Of a stretch of 64,000 nt of DNA, positions 8,425 to 23,166 are shown in pieces. Positions within the stretch are counted from its first letter, which is position 1. Every line of letters starts with the position of its first letter. The stretch lies in contig OZ059895.1 of the NCBI GenBank assembly GCA_964057225.1, positions 19,788,688 through 19,852,687 on the forward strand, written 5' to 3'. The translations under genes were made by a program, and so were the position numbers. The notes under the pieces are model-generated. The model was given only the letters and a program-made list of their open reading frames with translations, searched no databases and was not told the DNA's origin. The stretch comes from Auanema rhodensis. Lineage: Eukaryota; Nematoda; Chromadorea; Rhabditida; Rhabditidae.

Positions 8425-11400
8425 GATATCAACTGATATAAGTTCACACTTATATCCTCGATTTTCACCCTGAAGAATTAATTTTTTCGTTGAATAACAA
8501 TGTCCATCGTCTTTGCCTTGTAAAAAGGAATCTAAAAACATCTACTTTTTGCTAAATTATTTTGAAATTTTTCGAAAAAATTTTTGTCAAAATGTTTTTG
8601 GAAGCAATGTTGAGTGTACATGGAAACTCAACATACACTAATGCATCATTTTTCAAACGATCATAACTAATTTATGAATTAAGCGTTTCTCAATGTAGTA
8701 TAGTGCATTCGATGCGGATTTTTAAGCTGCGTCGATCTGTGTTATCAGATTTGCGCTAGCTTAAAAATGCACCGAGATATCAACTGATATAAGTTCACAC
8801 TTATATCCTCGATTTTCACCCTGAAGAATTAATTTTTTCGTTGAATAACAATGTCCATCGTGTTTGCCTTGAAAAAAGGAATCTAAAAACATCTACTTTT
8901 TGCTAAATTATTCTGAAATTTTTCGAAAAAATTTTTGTCAAAATGTTTTTGGAAGCAATGTTGAGTGTACATGGAAACTCAACATACACTAATGCATCAT
9001 TTTTCAAACGATCATAACTAATTTTTGTATTAAGCGTTTCTCAATGTAGTATAGTGCATTCGATGCGGATTTTTAAGCTGCGTCGATCTGTGTTATCAGA
9101 TTTGCGCTAGCTTAAAAATGCACCGAGATATCAACTGATATAAGTTCACACTTATATCCTCGATTTTCACCCTGAAGAATTAATTTTTTCGTTGAATAAC
9201 AATGTCCATCGTCTTTGCCTTGAAAAAAGGAATCTAAAAACATCTACTTTTTGCTAAATTATTCTGAAATTTTTCGAAAAAATTTTTGTCAAAATGTTTT
9301 TGGAAGCAATGTTGAGTGTACATGGAAACTCAACATACACTAATGCATCATTTTTCAAACGATCATAACTAATTTTTGTATTAAGCGTTTCTCAATGTAG
9401 TATAGTGCATTCGATGCGGATTTTTAAGCTGCGTCGATCTGTGTTATCAGATTTGCGCTAGCTTAAAAATGCACCGAGATATCAACTGATATAAGTTCAC
9501 ACTTATATCCTCGATTTTCACCCTGAAGAATTAATTTTTTCGTTGAATAACAATGTCCATCGTCTTTGCCTTGAAAAAAGGAATCTAAAAACATCTACTT
9601 TTTGCTAAATTATTCTGAAATTTTTCGAAAAAATTTTTGTCAAAATGTTTTTGGAAGCAATGTTGAGTGTACATGGAAACTCAACATACACTAATGCATC
9701 ATTTTTCAAACGATCATAACTAATTTTTGTATTAAGCGTTTCTCAATGTAGTATAGTGCATTCGATGCGGATTTTTAAGCTGCGTCGATCTGTGTTATCA
9801 GATTTGCGCTAGCTTAAAAATGCACCGAGATATCAACTGATATAAGTTCACACTTATATCCTCGATTTTCACCCTGAAGAATTAATTTTTTCGTTGAATA
9901 ACAATGTCCATCGTCTTTGCCTTGAAAAAAGGAATCTAAAAACATCTACTTTTTGCTAAATTATTCTGAAATTTTTCGAAAAAATTTTTGTCAAAATGTT
10001 TTTGGAAGCAATGTTGAGTGTACATGGAAACTCAACATACACTAATGCATCATTTTTCAAACGATCATAACTAATTTTTGTATTAAGCGTTTCTCAATGT
10101 AGTATAGTGCATTCGATGCGGATTTTTAAGCTGCGTCGATCTGTGTTATCAGATTTGCGCTAACTTAAAAATGCACCGAGATATCAACTGATATAAGTTC
10201 ACACTTATATCCTCGATTTTCACCCTGAAGAATTAATTTTTTCGTTGAATAACAATGTCCATCGTCTTTGCCTTGTAAAAAGGAATCTAAAAACATCTAC
10301 TTTTTGCTAAATTATTCTGAAATTTTTCGAAAAAATTTTTGTCAAAATGTTTTTGGAAGCAATGTTGAGTGTACATGGAAACTCAACATACACTAATGCA
10401 TCATTTTTCAAACGATCATAACTAATTTTTGTATTAAGCGTTTCTCAATGTAGTATAGTGCATTCGATGCGGATTTTTAAGCTGCGTCGATCTGTGTTAT
10501 CAGATTTGCGCTAGCTTAAAAATGCACCGAGATATCAACTGATATAAGTTCACACTTATATCCTCGATTTTCACCCTGAAGAATTAATTTTTTCGTTGAA
10601 TAACAATGTCCATCGTCTTTGCCTTGTAAAAAGGAATCTAAAAACAACTACTTTTTGCTAAATTATTCTGAAATTTTTCGAAAAAATTTTTGTCAAAATG
10701 TTTTTGGAAGCAATGTTGAGTGTACATGGAAACTCAACATACACTAATGCATCATTTTTCAAACGATCATAACTAATTTATGAATTAAGCGTTTCTCAAT
10801 GTAGTATAGTGCATTCGATGCGGATTTTTAAGCTGCGTCGATCTGTGTTATCAGATTTGCGCTAGCTTAAAAATGCACCGAGATATCAACTGATATAAGT
10901 TCACACTTATATCCTCGATTTTCACCCTGAAGAATTAATTTTTTCGTTGAATAACAATGTCCATCGTCTTTGCCTTGTAAAAAGGAATCTAAAAACAACT
11001 ACTTTTTGCTAAATTATTCTGAAATTTTTCGAAAAAATTTTTGTCAAAATGTTTTTGGAAGCAATGTTGAGTGTACATGGAAACTCAACATACACTAATG
11101 CATCATTTTTCAAACGATCATAACTAATTTATGAATTAAGCGTTTCTCAATGTAGTATAGTGCATTCGATGCGGATTTTTAAGCTGCGTCGATCTGTGTT
11201 ATCAGATTTGCGCTAGCTTAAAAATGCACCGAGATATCAACTGATATAAGTTCACACTTATATCCTCGATTTTCACCCTGAAGAATTAATTTTTTCGTTG
11301 AATAACAATGTCCATCGTCTTTGCCTTGAAAAAAGGAATCTAAAAACATCTACTTTTTGCTAAATTATTCTGAAATTTTTCGAAAAAATTTTTGTCAAAA

Positions 11401-14400
11401 TGTTTTTGGAAGCAATGTTGAGTGTACATGGAAACTCAACATACACTAATGCATCATTTTTCAAACGATCATAACTAATTTTTGTATTAAGCGTTTCTCA
11501 ATGTAGTATAGTGCATTCGATGCGGATTTTTAAGCTGCGTCGATCTGTGTTATCAGATTTGCGCTAGCTTAAAAATGCACCGAGATATCAACTGATATAA
11601 GTTCACACTTATATCCTCGATTTTCACCCTGAAGAATTAATTTTTTCGTTGAATAACAATGTCCATCGTCTTTGCCTTGAAAAAAGGAATCTAAAAACAT
11701 CTACTTTTTGCTAAATTATTCTGAAATTTTTCGAAAAAATTTTTGTCAAAATGTTTTTGGAAGCAATGTTGAGTGTACATGGAAACTCAACATACACTAA
11801 TGCATCATTTTTCAAACGATCATAACTAATTTTTGTATTAAGCGTTTCTCAATGTAGTATAGTGCATTCGATGCGGATTTTTAAGCTGCGTCGATCTGTG
11901 TTATCAGATTTGCGCTAGCTTAAAAATGCACCGAGATATCAACTGATATAAGTTCACACTTATATCCTCGATTTTCACCCTGAAGAATTAATTTTTTCGT
12001 TGAATAACAATGTCCATCGTCTTTGCCTTGAAAAAAGGAATCTAAAAACATCTACTTTTTGCTAAATTATTCTGAAATTTTTCGAAAAAATTTTTGTCAA
12101 AATGTTTTTGGAAGCAATGTTGAGTGTACATGGAAACTCAACATACACTAATGCATCATTTTTCAAACGATCATAACTAATTTTTGTATTAAGCGTTTCT
12201 CAATGTAGTATAGTGCATTCGATGCGGATTTTTAAGCTGCGTCGATCTGTGTTATCAGATTTGCGCTAGCTTAAAAATGCACCGAGATATCAACTGATAT
12301 AAGTTCACACTTATATCCTCGATTTTCACCCTGAAGAATTAATTTTTTCGTTGAATAACAATGTCCATCGTCTTTGCCTTGAAAAAAGGAATCTAAAAAC
12401 ATCTACTTTTTGCTAAATTATTCTGAAATTTTTCGAAAAAATTTTTGTCAAAATGTTTTTGGAAGCAATGTTGAGTGTACATGGAAACTCAACATACACT
12501 AATGCATCATTTTTCAAACGATCATAACTAATTTTTGTATTAAGCGTTTCTCAATGTAGTATAGTGCATTCGATGCGGATTTTTAAGCTGCGTCGATCTG
12601 TGTTATCAGATTTGCGCTAACTTAAAAATGCACCGAGATATCAACTGATATAAGTTCACACTTATATCCTCGATTTTCACCCTGAAGAATTAATTTTTTC
12701 GTTGAATAACAATGTCCATCGTCTTTGCCTTGTAAAAAGGAATCTAAAAACATCTACTTTTTGCTAAATTATTTTGAAATTTTTCGAAAAAATTTTTGTC
12801 AAAATGTTTTTGGAAGCAATGTTGAGTGTACATGGAAACTCAACATACACTAATGCATCATTTTTCAAACGATCATAACTAATTTATGAATTAAGCGTTT
12901 CTCAATGTAGTATAGTGCATTCGATGCGGATTTTTAAGCTGCGTCGATCTGTGTTATCAGATTTGCGCTAGCTTAAAAATGCACCGAGATATCAACTGAT
13001 ATAAGTTCACACTTATATCCTCGATTTTCACCCTGAAGAATTAATTTTTTCGTTGAATAACAATGTCCATCGTGTTTGCCTTGAAAAAAGGAATCTAAAA
13101 ACATCTACTTTTTGCTAAATTATTCTGAAATTTTTCGAAAAAATTTTTGTCAAAATGTTTTTGGAAGCAATGTTGAGTGTACATGGAAACTCAACATACA
13201 CTAATGCATCATTTTTCAAACGATCATAACTAATTTTTGTATTAAGCGTTTCTCAATGTAGTATAGTGCATTCGATGCGGATTTTTAAGCTGCGTCGATC
13301 TGTGTTATCAGATTTGCGCTAGCTTAAAAATGCACCGAGATATCAACTGATATAAGTTCACACTTATATCCTCGATTTTCACCCTGAAGAATTAATTTTT
13401 TCGTTGAATAACAATGTCCATCGTCTTTGCCTTGAAAAAAGGAATCTAAAAACATCTACTTTTTGCTAAATTATTCTGAAATTTTTCGAAAAAATTTTTG
13501 TCAAAATGTTTTTGGAAGCAATGTTGAGTGTACATGGAAACTCAACATACACTAATGCATCATTTTTCAAACGATCATAACTAATTTTTGTATTAAGCGT
13601 TTCTCAATGTAGTATAGTGCATTCGATGCGGATTTTTAAGCTGCGTCGATCTGTGTTATCAGATTTGCGCTAGCTTAAAAATGCACCGAGATATCAACTG
13701 ATATAAGTTCACACTTATATCCTCGATTTTCACCCTGAAGAATTAATTTTTTCGTTGAATAACAATGTCCATCGTCTTTGCCTTGAAAAAAGGAATCTAA
13801 AAACATCTACTTTTTGCTAAATTATTCTGAAATTTTTCGAAAAAATTTTTGTCAAAATGTTTTTGGAAGCAATGTTGAGTGTACATGGAAACTCAACATA
13901 CACTAATGCATCATTTTTCAAACGATCATAACTAATTTTTGTATTAAGCGTTTCTCAATGTAGTATAGTGCATTCGATGCGGATTTTTAAGCTGCGTCGA
14001 TCTGTGTTATCAGATTTGCGCTAGCTTAAAAATGCACCGAGATATCAACTGATATAAGTTCACACTTATATCCTCGATTTTCACCCTGAAGAATTAATTT
14101 TTTCGTTGAATAACAATGTCCATCGTCTTTGCCTTGAAAAAAGGAATCTAAAAACATCTACTTTTTGCTAAATTATTCTGAAATTTTTCGAAAAAATTTT
14201 TGTCAAAATGTTTTTGGAAGCAATGTTGAGTGTACATGGAAACTCAACATACACTAATGCATCATTTTTCAAACGATCATAACTAATTTTTGTATTAAGC
14301 GTTTCTCAATGTAGTATAGTGCATTCGATGCGGATTTTTAAGCTGCGTCGATCTGTGTTATCAGATTTGCGCTAACTTAAAAATGCACCGAGATATCAAC

Positions 14401-17400
14401 TGATATAAGTTCACACTTATATCCTCGATTTTCACCCTGAAGAATTAATTTTTTCGTTGAATAACAATGTCCATCGTCTTTGCCTTGTAAAAAGGAATCT
14501 AAAAACATCTACTTTTTGCTAAATTATTCTGAAATTTTTCGAAAAAATTTTTGTCAAAATGTTTTTGGAAGCAATGTTGAGTGTACATGGAAACTCAACA
14601 TACACTAATGCATCATTTTTCAAACGATCATAACTAATTTTTGTATTAAGCGTTTCTCAATGTAGTATAGTGCATTCGATGCGGATTTTTAAGCTGCGTC
14701 GATCTGTGTTATCAGATTTGCGCTAGCTTAAAAATGCACCGAGATATCAACTGATATAAGTTCACACTTATATCCTCGATTTTCACCCTGAAGAATTAAT
14801 TTTTTCGTTGAATAACAATGTCCATCGTCTTTGCCTTGTAAAAAGGAATCTAAAAACAACTACTTTTTGCTAAATTATTCTGAAATTTTTCGAAAAAATT
14901 TTTGTCAAAATGTTTTTGGAAGCAATGTTGAGTGTACATGGAAACTCAACATACACTAATGCATCATTTTTCAAACGATCATAACTAATTTTTGTATTAA
15001 GCGTTTCTCAATGTAGTGTAGTGCATTCGATGCGGATTTTTAAGCTGCGTCGATCTGTGTTATCAGATTTGCGCTAGCTTAAAAATGCACCGAGATATCA
15101 ACTGATATAAGTTCACACTTATATCCTCGATTTTCACCCTGAAGAATTAATTTTTTCGTTGAATAACAATGTCCATCGTCTTTGCCTTGAAAAAAGGAAT
15201 CTAAAAACATCTACTTTTTGCTAAATTATTCTGAAATTTTTCGAAAAAATTTTTGTCAAAATGTTTTTGGAAGCAATGTTGAGTGTACATGGAAACTCAA
15301 CATACACTAATGCATCATTTTTCAAACGATCATAACTAATTTTTGTATTAAGCGTTTCTCAATGTAGTATAGTGCATTCGATGCGGATTTTTAAGCTGCG
15401 TCGATCTGTGTTATCAGATTTGCGCTAGCTTAAAAATGCACCGAGATATCAACTGATATAAGTTCACACTTATATCCTCGATTTTCACCCTGAAGAATTA
15501 ATTTTTTCGTTGAATAACAATGTCCATCGTCTTTGCCTTGAAAAAAGGAATCTAAAAACATCTACTTTTTGCTAAATTATTCTGAAATTTTTCGAAAAAA
15601 TTTTTGTCAAAATGTTTTTGGAAGCAATGTTGAGTGTACATGGAAACTCAACATACACTAATGCATCATTTTTCAAACGATCATAACTAATTTTTGTATT
15701 AAGCGTTTCTCAATGTAGTATAGTGCATTCGATGCGGATTTTTAAGCTGCGTCGATCTGTGTTATCAGATTTGCGCTAGCTTAAAAATGCACCGAGATAT
15801 CAACTGATATAAGTTCACACTTATATCCTCGATTTTCACCCTGAAGAATTAATTTTTTCGTTGAATAACAATGTCCATCGTCTTTGCCTTGAAAAAAGGA
15901 ATCTAAAAACATCTACTTTTTGCTAAATTATTCTGAAATTTTTCGAAAAAATTTTTGTCAAAATGTTTTTGGAAGCAATGTTGAGTGTACATGGAAACTC
16001 AACATACACTAATGCATCATTTTTCAAACGATCATAACTAATTTTTGTATTAAGCGTTTCTCAATGTAGTATAGTGCATTCGATGCGGATTTTTAAGCTG
16101 CGTCGATCTGTGTTATCAGATTTGCGCTAGCTTAAAAATGCACCGAGATATCAACTGATATAAGTTCACACTTATATCCTCGATTTTCACCCTGAAGAAT
16201 TAATTTTTTCGTTGAATAACAATGTCCATCGTCTTTGCCTTGAAAAAAGGAATCTAAAAACATCTACTTTTTGCTAAATTATTCTGAAATTTTTCGAAAA
16301 AATTTTTGTCAAAATGTTTTTGGAAGCAATGTTGAGTGTACATGGAAACTCAACATACACTAATGCATCATTTTTCAAACGATCATAACTAATTTTTGTA
16401 TTAAGCGTTTCTCAATGTAGTATAGTGCATTCGATGCGGATTTTTAAGCTGCGTCGATCTGTGTTATCAGATTTGCGCTAGCTTAAAAATGCACCGAGAT
16501 ATCAACTGATATAAGTTCACACTTATATCCTCGATTTTCACCCTGAAGAATTAATTTTTTCGTTGAATAACAATGTCCATCGTCTTTGCCTTGAAAAAAG
16601 GAATCTAAAAACATCTACTTTTTGCTAAATTATTCTGAAATTTTTCGAAAAAATTTTTGTCAAAATGTTTTTGGAAGCAATGTTGAGTGTACATGGAAAC
16701 TCAACATACACTAATGCATCATTTTTCAAACGATCATAACTAATTTTTGTATTAAGCGTTTCTCAATGTAGTATAGTGCATTCGATGCGGATTTTTAAGC
16801 TGCGTCGATCTGTGTTATCAGATTTGCGCTAACTTAAAAATGCACCGAGATATCAACTGATATAAGTTCACACTTATATCCTCGATTTTCACCCTGAAGA
16901 ATTAATTTTTTCGTTGAATAACAATGTCCATCGTCTTTGCCTTGTAAAAAGGAATCTAAAAACATCTACTTTTTGCTAAATTATTTTGAAATTTTTCGAA
17001 AAAATTTTTGTCAAAATGTTTTTGGAAGCAATGTTGAGTGTACATGGAAACTCAACATACACTAATGCATCATTTTTCAAACGATCATAACTAATTTATG
17101 AATTAAGCGTTTCTCAATGTAGTATAGTGCATTCGATGCGGATTTTTAAGCTGCGTCGATCTGTGTTATCAGATTTGCGCTAGCTTAAAAATGCACCGAG
17201 ATATCAACTGATATAAGTTCACACTTATATCCTCGATTTTCACCCTGAAGAATTAATTTTTTCGTTGAATAACAATGTCCATCGTGTTTGCCTTGAAAAA
17301 AGGAATCTAAAAACATCTACTTTTTGCTAAATTATTCTGAAATTTTTCGAAAAAATTTTTGTCAAAATGTTTTTGGAAGCAATGTTGAGTGTACATGGAA

Positions 17401-20400
17401 ACTCAACATACACTAATGCATCATTTTTCAAACGATCATAACTAATTTTTGTATTAAGCGTTTCTCAATGTAGTATAGTGCATTCGATGCGGATTTTTAA
17501 GCTGCGTCGATCTGTGTTATCAGATTTGCGCTAGCTTAAAAATGCACCGAGATATCAACTGATATAAGTTCACACTTATATCCTCGATTTTCACCCTGAA
17601 GAATTAATTTTTTCGTTGAATAACAATGTCCATCGTCTTTGCCTTGAAAAAAGGAATCTAAAAACATCTACTTTTTGCTAAATTATTCTGAAATTTTTCG
17701 AAAAAATTTTTGTCAAAATGTTTTTGGAAGCAATGTTGAGTGTACATGGAAACTCAACATACACTAATGCATCATTTTTCAAACGATCATAACTAATTTT
17801 TGTATTAAGCGTTTCTCAATGTAGTATAGTGCATTCGATGCGGATTTTTAAGCTGCGTCGATCTGTGTTATCAGATTTGCGCTAGCTTAAAAATGCACCG
17901 AGATATCAACTGATATAAGTTCACACTTATATCCTCGATTTTCACCCTGAAGAATTAATTTTTTCGTTGAATAACAATGTCCATCGTCTTTGCCTTGAAA
18001 AAAGGAATCTAAAAACATCTACTTTTTGCTAAATTATTCTGAAATTTTTCGAAAAAATTTTTGTCAAAATGTTTTTGGAAGCAATGTTGAGTGTACATGG
18101 AAACTCAACATACACTAATGCATCATTTTTCAAACGATCATAACTAATTTTTGTATTAAGCGTTTCTCAATGTAGTATAGTGCATTCGATGCGGATTTTT
18201 AAGCTGCGTCGATCTGTGTTATCAGATTTGCGCTAGCTTAAAAATGCACCGAGATATCAACTGATATAAGTTCACACTTATATCCTCGATTTTCACCCTG
18301 AAGAATTAATTTTTTCGTTGAATAACAATGTCCATCGTCTTTGCCTTGAAAAAAGGAATCTAAAAACATCTACTTTTTGCTAAATTATTCTGAAATTTTT
18401 CGAAAAAATTTTTGTCAAAATGTTTTTGGAAGCAATGTTGAGTGTACATGGAAACTCAACATACACTAATGCATCATTTTTCAAACGATCATAACTAATT
18501 TTTGTATTAAGCGTTTCTCAATGTAGTATAGTGCATTCGATGCGGATTTTTAAGCTGCGTCGATCTGTGTTATCAGATTTGCGCTAACTTAAAAATGCAC
18601 CGAGATATCAACTGATATAAGTTCACACTTATATCCTCGATTTTCACCCTGAAGAATTAATTTTTTCGTTGAATAACAATGTCCATCGTCTTTGCCTTGT
18701 AAAAAGGAATCTAAAAACATCTACTTTTTGCTAAATTATTCTGAAATTTTTCGAAAAAATTTTTGTCAAAATGTTTTTGGAAGCAATGTTGAGTGTACAT
18801 GGAAACTCAACATACACTAATGCATCATTTTTCAAACGATCATAACTAATTTTTGTATTAAGCGTTTCTCAATGTAGTATAGTGCATTCGATGCGGATTT
18901 TTAAGCTGCGTCGATCTGTGTTATCAGATTTGCGCTAGCTTAAAAATGCACCGAGATATCAACTGATATAAGTTCACACTTATATCCTCGATTTTCACCC
19001 TGAAGAATTAATTTTTTCGTTGAATAACAATGTCCATCGTCTTTGCCTTGTAAAAAGGAATCTAAAAACAACTACTTTTTGCTAAATTATTCTGAAATTT
19101 TTCGAAAAAATTTTTGTCAAAATGTTTTTGGAAGCAATGTTGAGTGTACATGGAAACTCAACATACACTAATGCATCATTTTTCAAACGATCATAACTAA
19201 TTTTTGTATTAAGCGTTTCTCAATGTAGTGTAGTGCATTCGATGCGGATTTTTAAGCTGCGTCGATCTGTGTTATCAGATTTGCGCTAGCTTAAAAATGC
19301 ACCGAGATATCAACTGATATAAGTTCACACTTATATCCTCGATTTTCACCCTGAAGAATTAATTTTTTCGTTGAATAACAATGTCCATCGTCTTTGCCTT
19401 GAAAAAAGGAATCTAAAAACATCTACTTTTTGCTAAATTATTCTGAAATTTTTCGAAAAAATTTTTGTCAAAATGTTTTTGGAAGCAATGTTGAGTGTAC
19501 ATGGAAACTCAACATACACTAATGCATCATTTTTCAAACGATCATAACTAATTTTTGTATTAAGCGTTTCTCAATGTAGTATAGTGCATTCGATGCGGAT
19601 TTTTAAGCTGCGTCGATCTGTGTTATCAGATTTGCGCTAGCTTAAAAATGCACCGAGATATCAACTGATATAAGTTCACACTTATATCCTCGATTTTCAC
19701 CCTGAAGAATTAATTTTTTCGTTGAATAACAATGTCCATCGTCTTTGCCTTGAAAAAAGGAATCTAAAAACATCTACTTTTTGCTAAATTATTCTGAAAT
19801 TTTTCGAAAAAATTTTTGTCAAAATGTTTTTGGAAGCAATGTTGAGTGTACATGGAAACTCAACATACACTAATGCATCATTTTTCAAACGATCATAACT
19901 AATTTTTGTATTAAGCGTTTCTCAATGTAGTATAGTGCATTCGATGCGGATTTTTAAGCTGCGTCGATCTGTGTTATCAGATTTGCGCTAGCTTAAAAAT
20001 GCACCGAGATATCAACTGATATAAGTTCACACTTATATCCTCGATTTTCACCCTGAAGAATTAATTTTTTCGTTGAATAACAATGTCCATCGTCTTTGCC
20101 TTGAAAAAAGGAATCTAAAAACATCTACTTTTTGCTAAATTATTCTGAAATTTTTCGAAAAAATTTTTGTCAAAATGTTTTTGGAAGCAATGTTGAGTGT
20201 ACATGGAAACTCAACATACACTAATGCATCATTTTTCAAACGATCATAACTAATTTTTGTATTAAGCGTTTCTCAATGTAGTGTAGTGCATTCGATGCGG
20301 ATTTTTAAGCTGCGTCGATCTGTGTTATCAGATTTGCGCTAGCTTAAAAATGCACCGAGATATCAACTGATATAAGTTCACACTTATATCCTCGATTTTC

Positions 20401-21060
20401 ACCCTGAAGAATTAATTTTTTCGTTGAATAACAATGTCCATCGTCTTTGCCTTGAAAAAAGGAATCTAAAAACATCTACTTTTTGCTAAATTATTCTGAA
20501 ATTTTTCGAAAAAATTTTTGTCAAAATGTTTTTGGAAGCAATGTTGAGTGTACATGGAAACTCAACATACACTAATGCATCATTTTTCAAACGATCATAA
20601 CTAATTTTTGTATTAAGCGTTTCTCAATGTAGTATAGTGCATTCGATGCGGATTTTTAAGCTGCGTCGATCTGTGTTATCAGATTTGCGCTAGCTTAAAA
20701 ATGCACCGAGATATCAACTGATATAAGTTCACACTTATATCCTCGATTTTCACCCTGAAGAATTAATTTTTTCGTTGAATAACAATGTCCATCGTCTTTG
20801 CCTTGAAAAAAGGAATCTAAAAACATCTACTTTTTGCTAAATTATTCTGAAATTTTTCGAAAAAATTTTTGTCAAAATGTTTTTGGAAGCAATGTTGAGT
20901 GTACATGGAAACTCAACATACACTAATGCATCATTTTTCAAACGATCATAACTAATTTTTGTATTAAGCGTTTCTCAATGTAGTATAGTGCATTCGATGC
21001 GGATTTTCAAGCTGCGTCGATCTGTGTTATCAGATTTGCGCTAGCTTAAAAATGCACCGA
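8425..21060 (+). repeat. Twelve-unit higher-order repeat (4212 bp), three copies
   Basis: Rare markers recur exactly 4212 bp (12 x 351) apart. C87 to G occurs at 8862, 13074 and 17286. G335 to A (GCTAAC) occurs at 10163, 14375 and 18587, and at 8408, 12620 and 16832. The AACAACTAC variant recurs in the units at 10531, 14743 and 18955. GTAGTGTAG occurs in the units at 14743 and 18955. Copies are 8425-12636, 12637-16848 and 16849-21060. Copy 1 differs by having two AACAACTAC/TTATGAATT units in a row (10531, 10882). Copy 3 lacks the final GCTAAC and instead has a single C at position 299 of its last unit, so it may be breaking down. Most remaining units look identical to one consensus. Confidence 0.93.
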
Positions 21061-23166
21061 GATATCAACTGATATAAGTTCACACTTATATCCTCGATTT
21101 TCACCCTGAAGAATTAATTTTTTCGTTGAATAACAATGTCCATCGTCTTTGCCTTGAAAAAAGGAATCTAAAAACATCTACTTTTTGCTAAATTATTCTG
21201 AAATTTTTCGAAAAAATTTTTGTCAAAATGTTTTTGGAAGCAATGTTGAGTGTACATGGAAACTCAACATACACTAATGCATCATTTTTCAAACGATCAT
21301 AACTAATTTTTGTATTAAGCGTTTCTCAATGTAGTATAGTGCATTCGATGCGGATTTTTAAGCTGCGTCGATCTGTGTTATCAGATTTGCGCTAGCTTAA
21401 AAATGCACCGAGATATCAACTGATATAAGTTCACACTTATATCCTCGATTTTCACCCTGAAGAATTAATTTTTTCGTTGAATAACAATGTCCATCGTCTT
21501 TGCCTTGAAAAAAGGAATCTAAAAACATCTACTTTTTGCTAAATTATTCTGAAATTTTTCGAAAAAATTTTTGTCAAAATGTTTTTGGAAGCAATGTTGA
21601 GTGTACATGGAAACTCAACATACACTAATGCATCATTTTTCAAACGATCATAACTAATTTTTGTATTAAGCGTTTCTCAATGTAGTATAGTGCATTCGAT
21701 GCGGATTTTTAAGCTGCGTCGATCTGTGTTATCAGATTTGCGCTAGCTTAAAAATGCACCGAGATATCAACTGATATAAGTTCACACTTATATCCTCGAT
21801 TTTCACCCTGAAGAATTAATTTTTTCGTTGAATAACAATGTCCATCGTCTTTGCCTTGAAAAAAGGAATCTAAAAACATCTACTTTTTGCTAAATTATTC
21901 TGAAATTTTTCGAAAAAATTTTTGTCAAAATGTTTTTGGAAGCAATGTTGAGTGTACATGGAAACTCAACATACACTAATGCATCATTTTTCAAACGATC
22001 ATAACTAATTTTTGTATTAAGCGTTTCTCAATGTAGTATAGTGCATTCGATGCGGATTTTTAAGCTGCGTCGATCTGTGTTATCAGATTTGCGCTAGCTT
22101 AAAAATGCACCGAGATATCAACTGATATAAGTTCACACTTATATCCTCGATTTTCACCCTGAAGAATTAATTTTTTCGTTGAATAACAATGTCCATCGTC
22201 TTTGCCTTGAAAAAAGGAATCTAAAAACATCTACTTTTTGCTAAATTATTCTGAAATTTTTCGAAAAAATTTTTGTCAAAATGTTTTTGGAAGCAATGTT
22301 GAGTGTACATGGAAACTCAACATACACTAATGCATCATTTTTTAAACGATCATAACTAATTTTTGTATTAAGCGTTTCTCAATGTAGTATAGTGCATTCG
22401 ATGCGGATTTTTAAGCTGCGTCGATCTGTGTTATCAGATTTGCGCTAGCTTAAAAATGCACCGAGATATCAACTGATATAAGTTCACACTTATATCCTCG
22501 ATTTTCACCCTGAAGAATTAATTTTTTCGTTGAATAACAATGTCCATCGTCTTTGCCTTGAAAAAAGGAATCTAAAAACATCTACTTTTTGCTAAATTAT
22601 TCTGAAATTTTTCGAAAAAATTTTTGTCAAAATGTTTTTGGAAGCAATGTTGAGTGTACATGGAAACTCAACATACACTAATGCATCATTTTTCAAACGA
22701 TCATAACTAATTTTTGTATTAAGCGTTTCTCAATGTAGTATAGTGCATTCGATGCGGATTTTTAAGCTGCGTCGATCTGTGTTATCAGATTTGCGCTAGC
22801 TTAAAAATGCACCGAGATATCAACTGATATAAGTTCACACTTATATCCTCGATTTTCACCCTGAAGAATTAATTTTTTCGTTGAATAACAATGTCCATCG
22901 TCTTTGCCTTGAAAAAAGGAATCTAAAAACATCTACTTTTTGCTAAATTATTCTGAAATTTTTCGAAAAAATTTTTGTCAAAATGTTTTTGGAAGCAATG
23001 TTGAGTGTACATGGAAACTCAACATACACTAATGCATCATTTTTTAAACGATCATAACTAATTTTTGTATTAAGCGTTTCTCAATGTAGTGTAGTGCATT
23101 CGATGCGGATTTTTAAGCTGCGTTGATCTGTGCTATCAGATTTGCGCTAGCTTAAAAATGCACCGA
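21061..23166 (+). repeat. Six nearly identical consensus units
   Basis: Units at 21061, 21412, 21763 and 22465 match the consensus of the preceding domain by eye. Those at 22114 and 22816 share T at position 230 (TTTTTTAAACG). The last one also gains GTAGTGTAG, GCGTTGATC and GTGCTATC, the first markers of the divergent subfamily that follows, so the transition takes place inside that unit. Confidence 0.85.
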
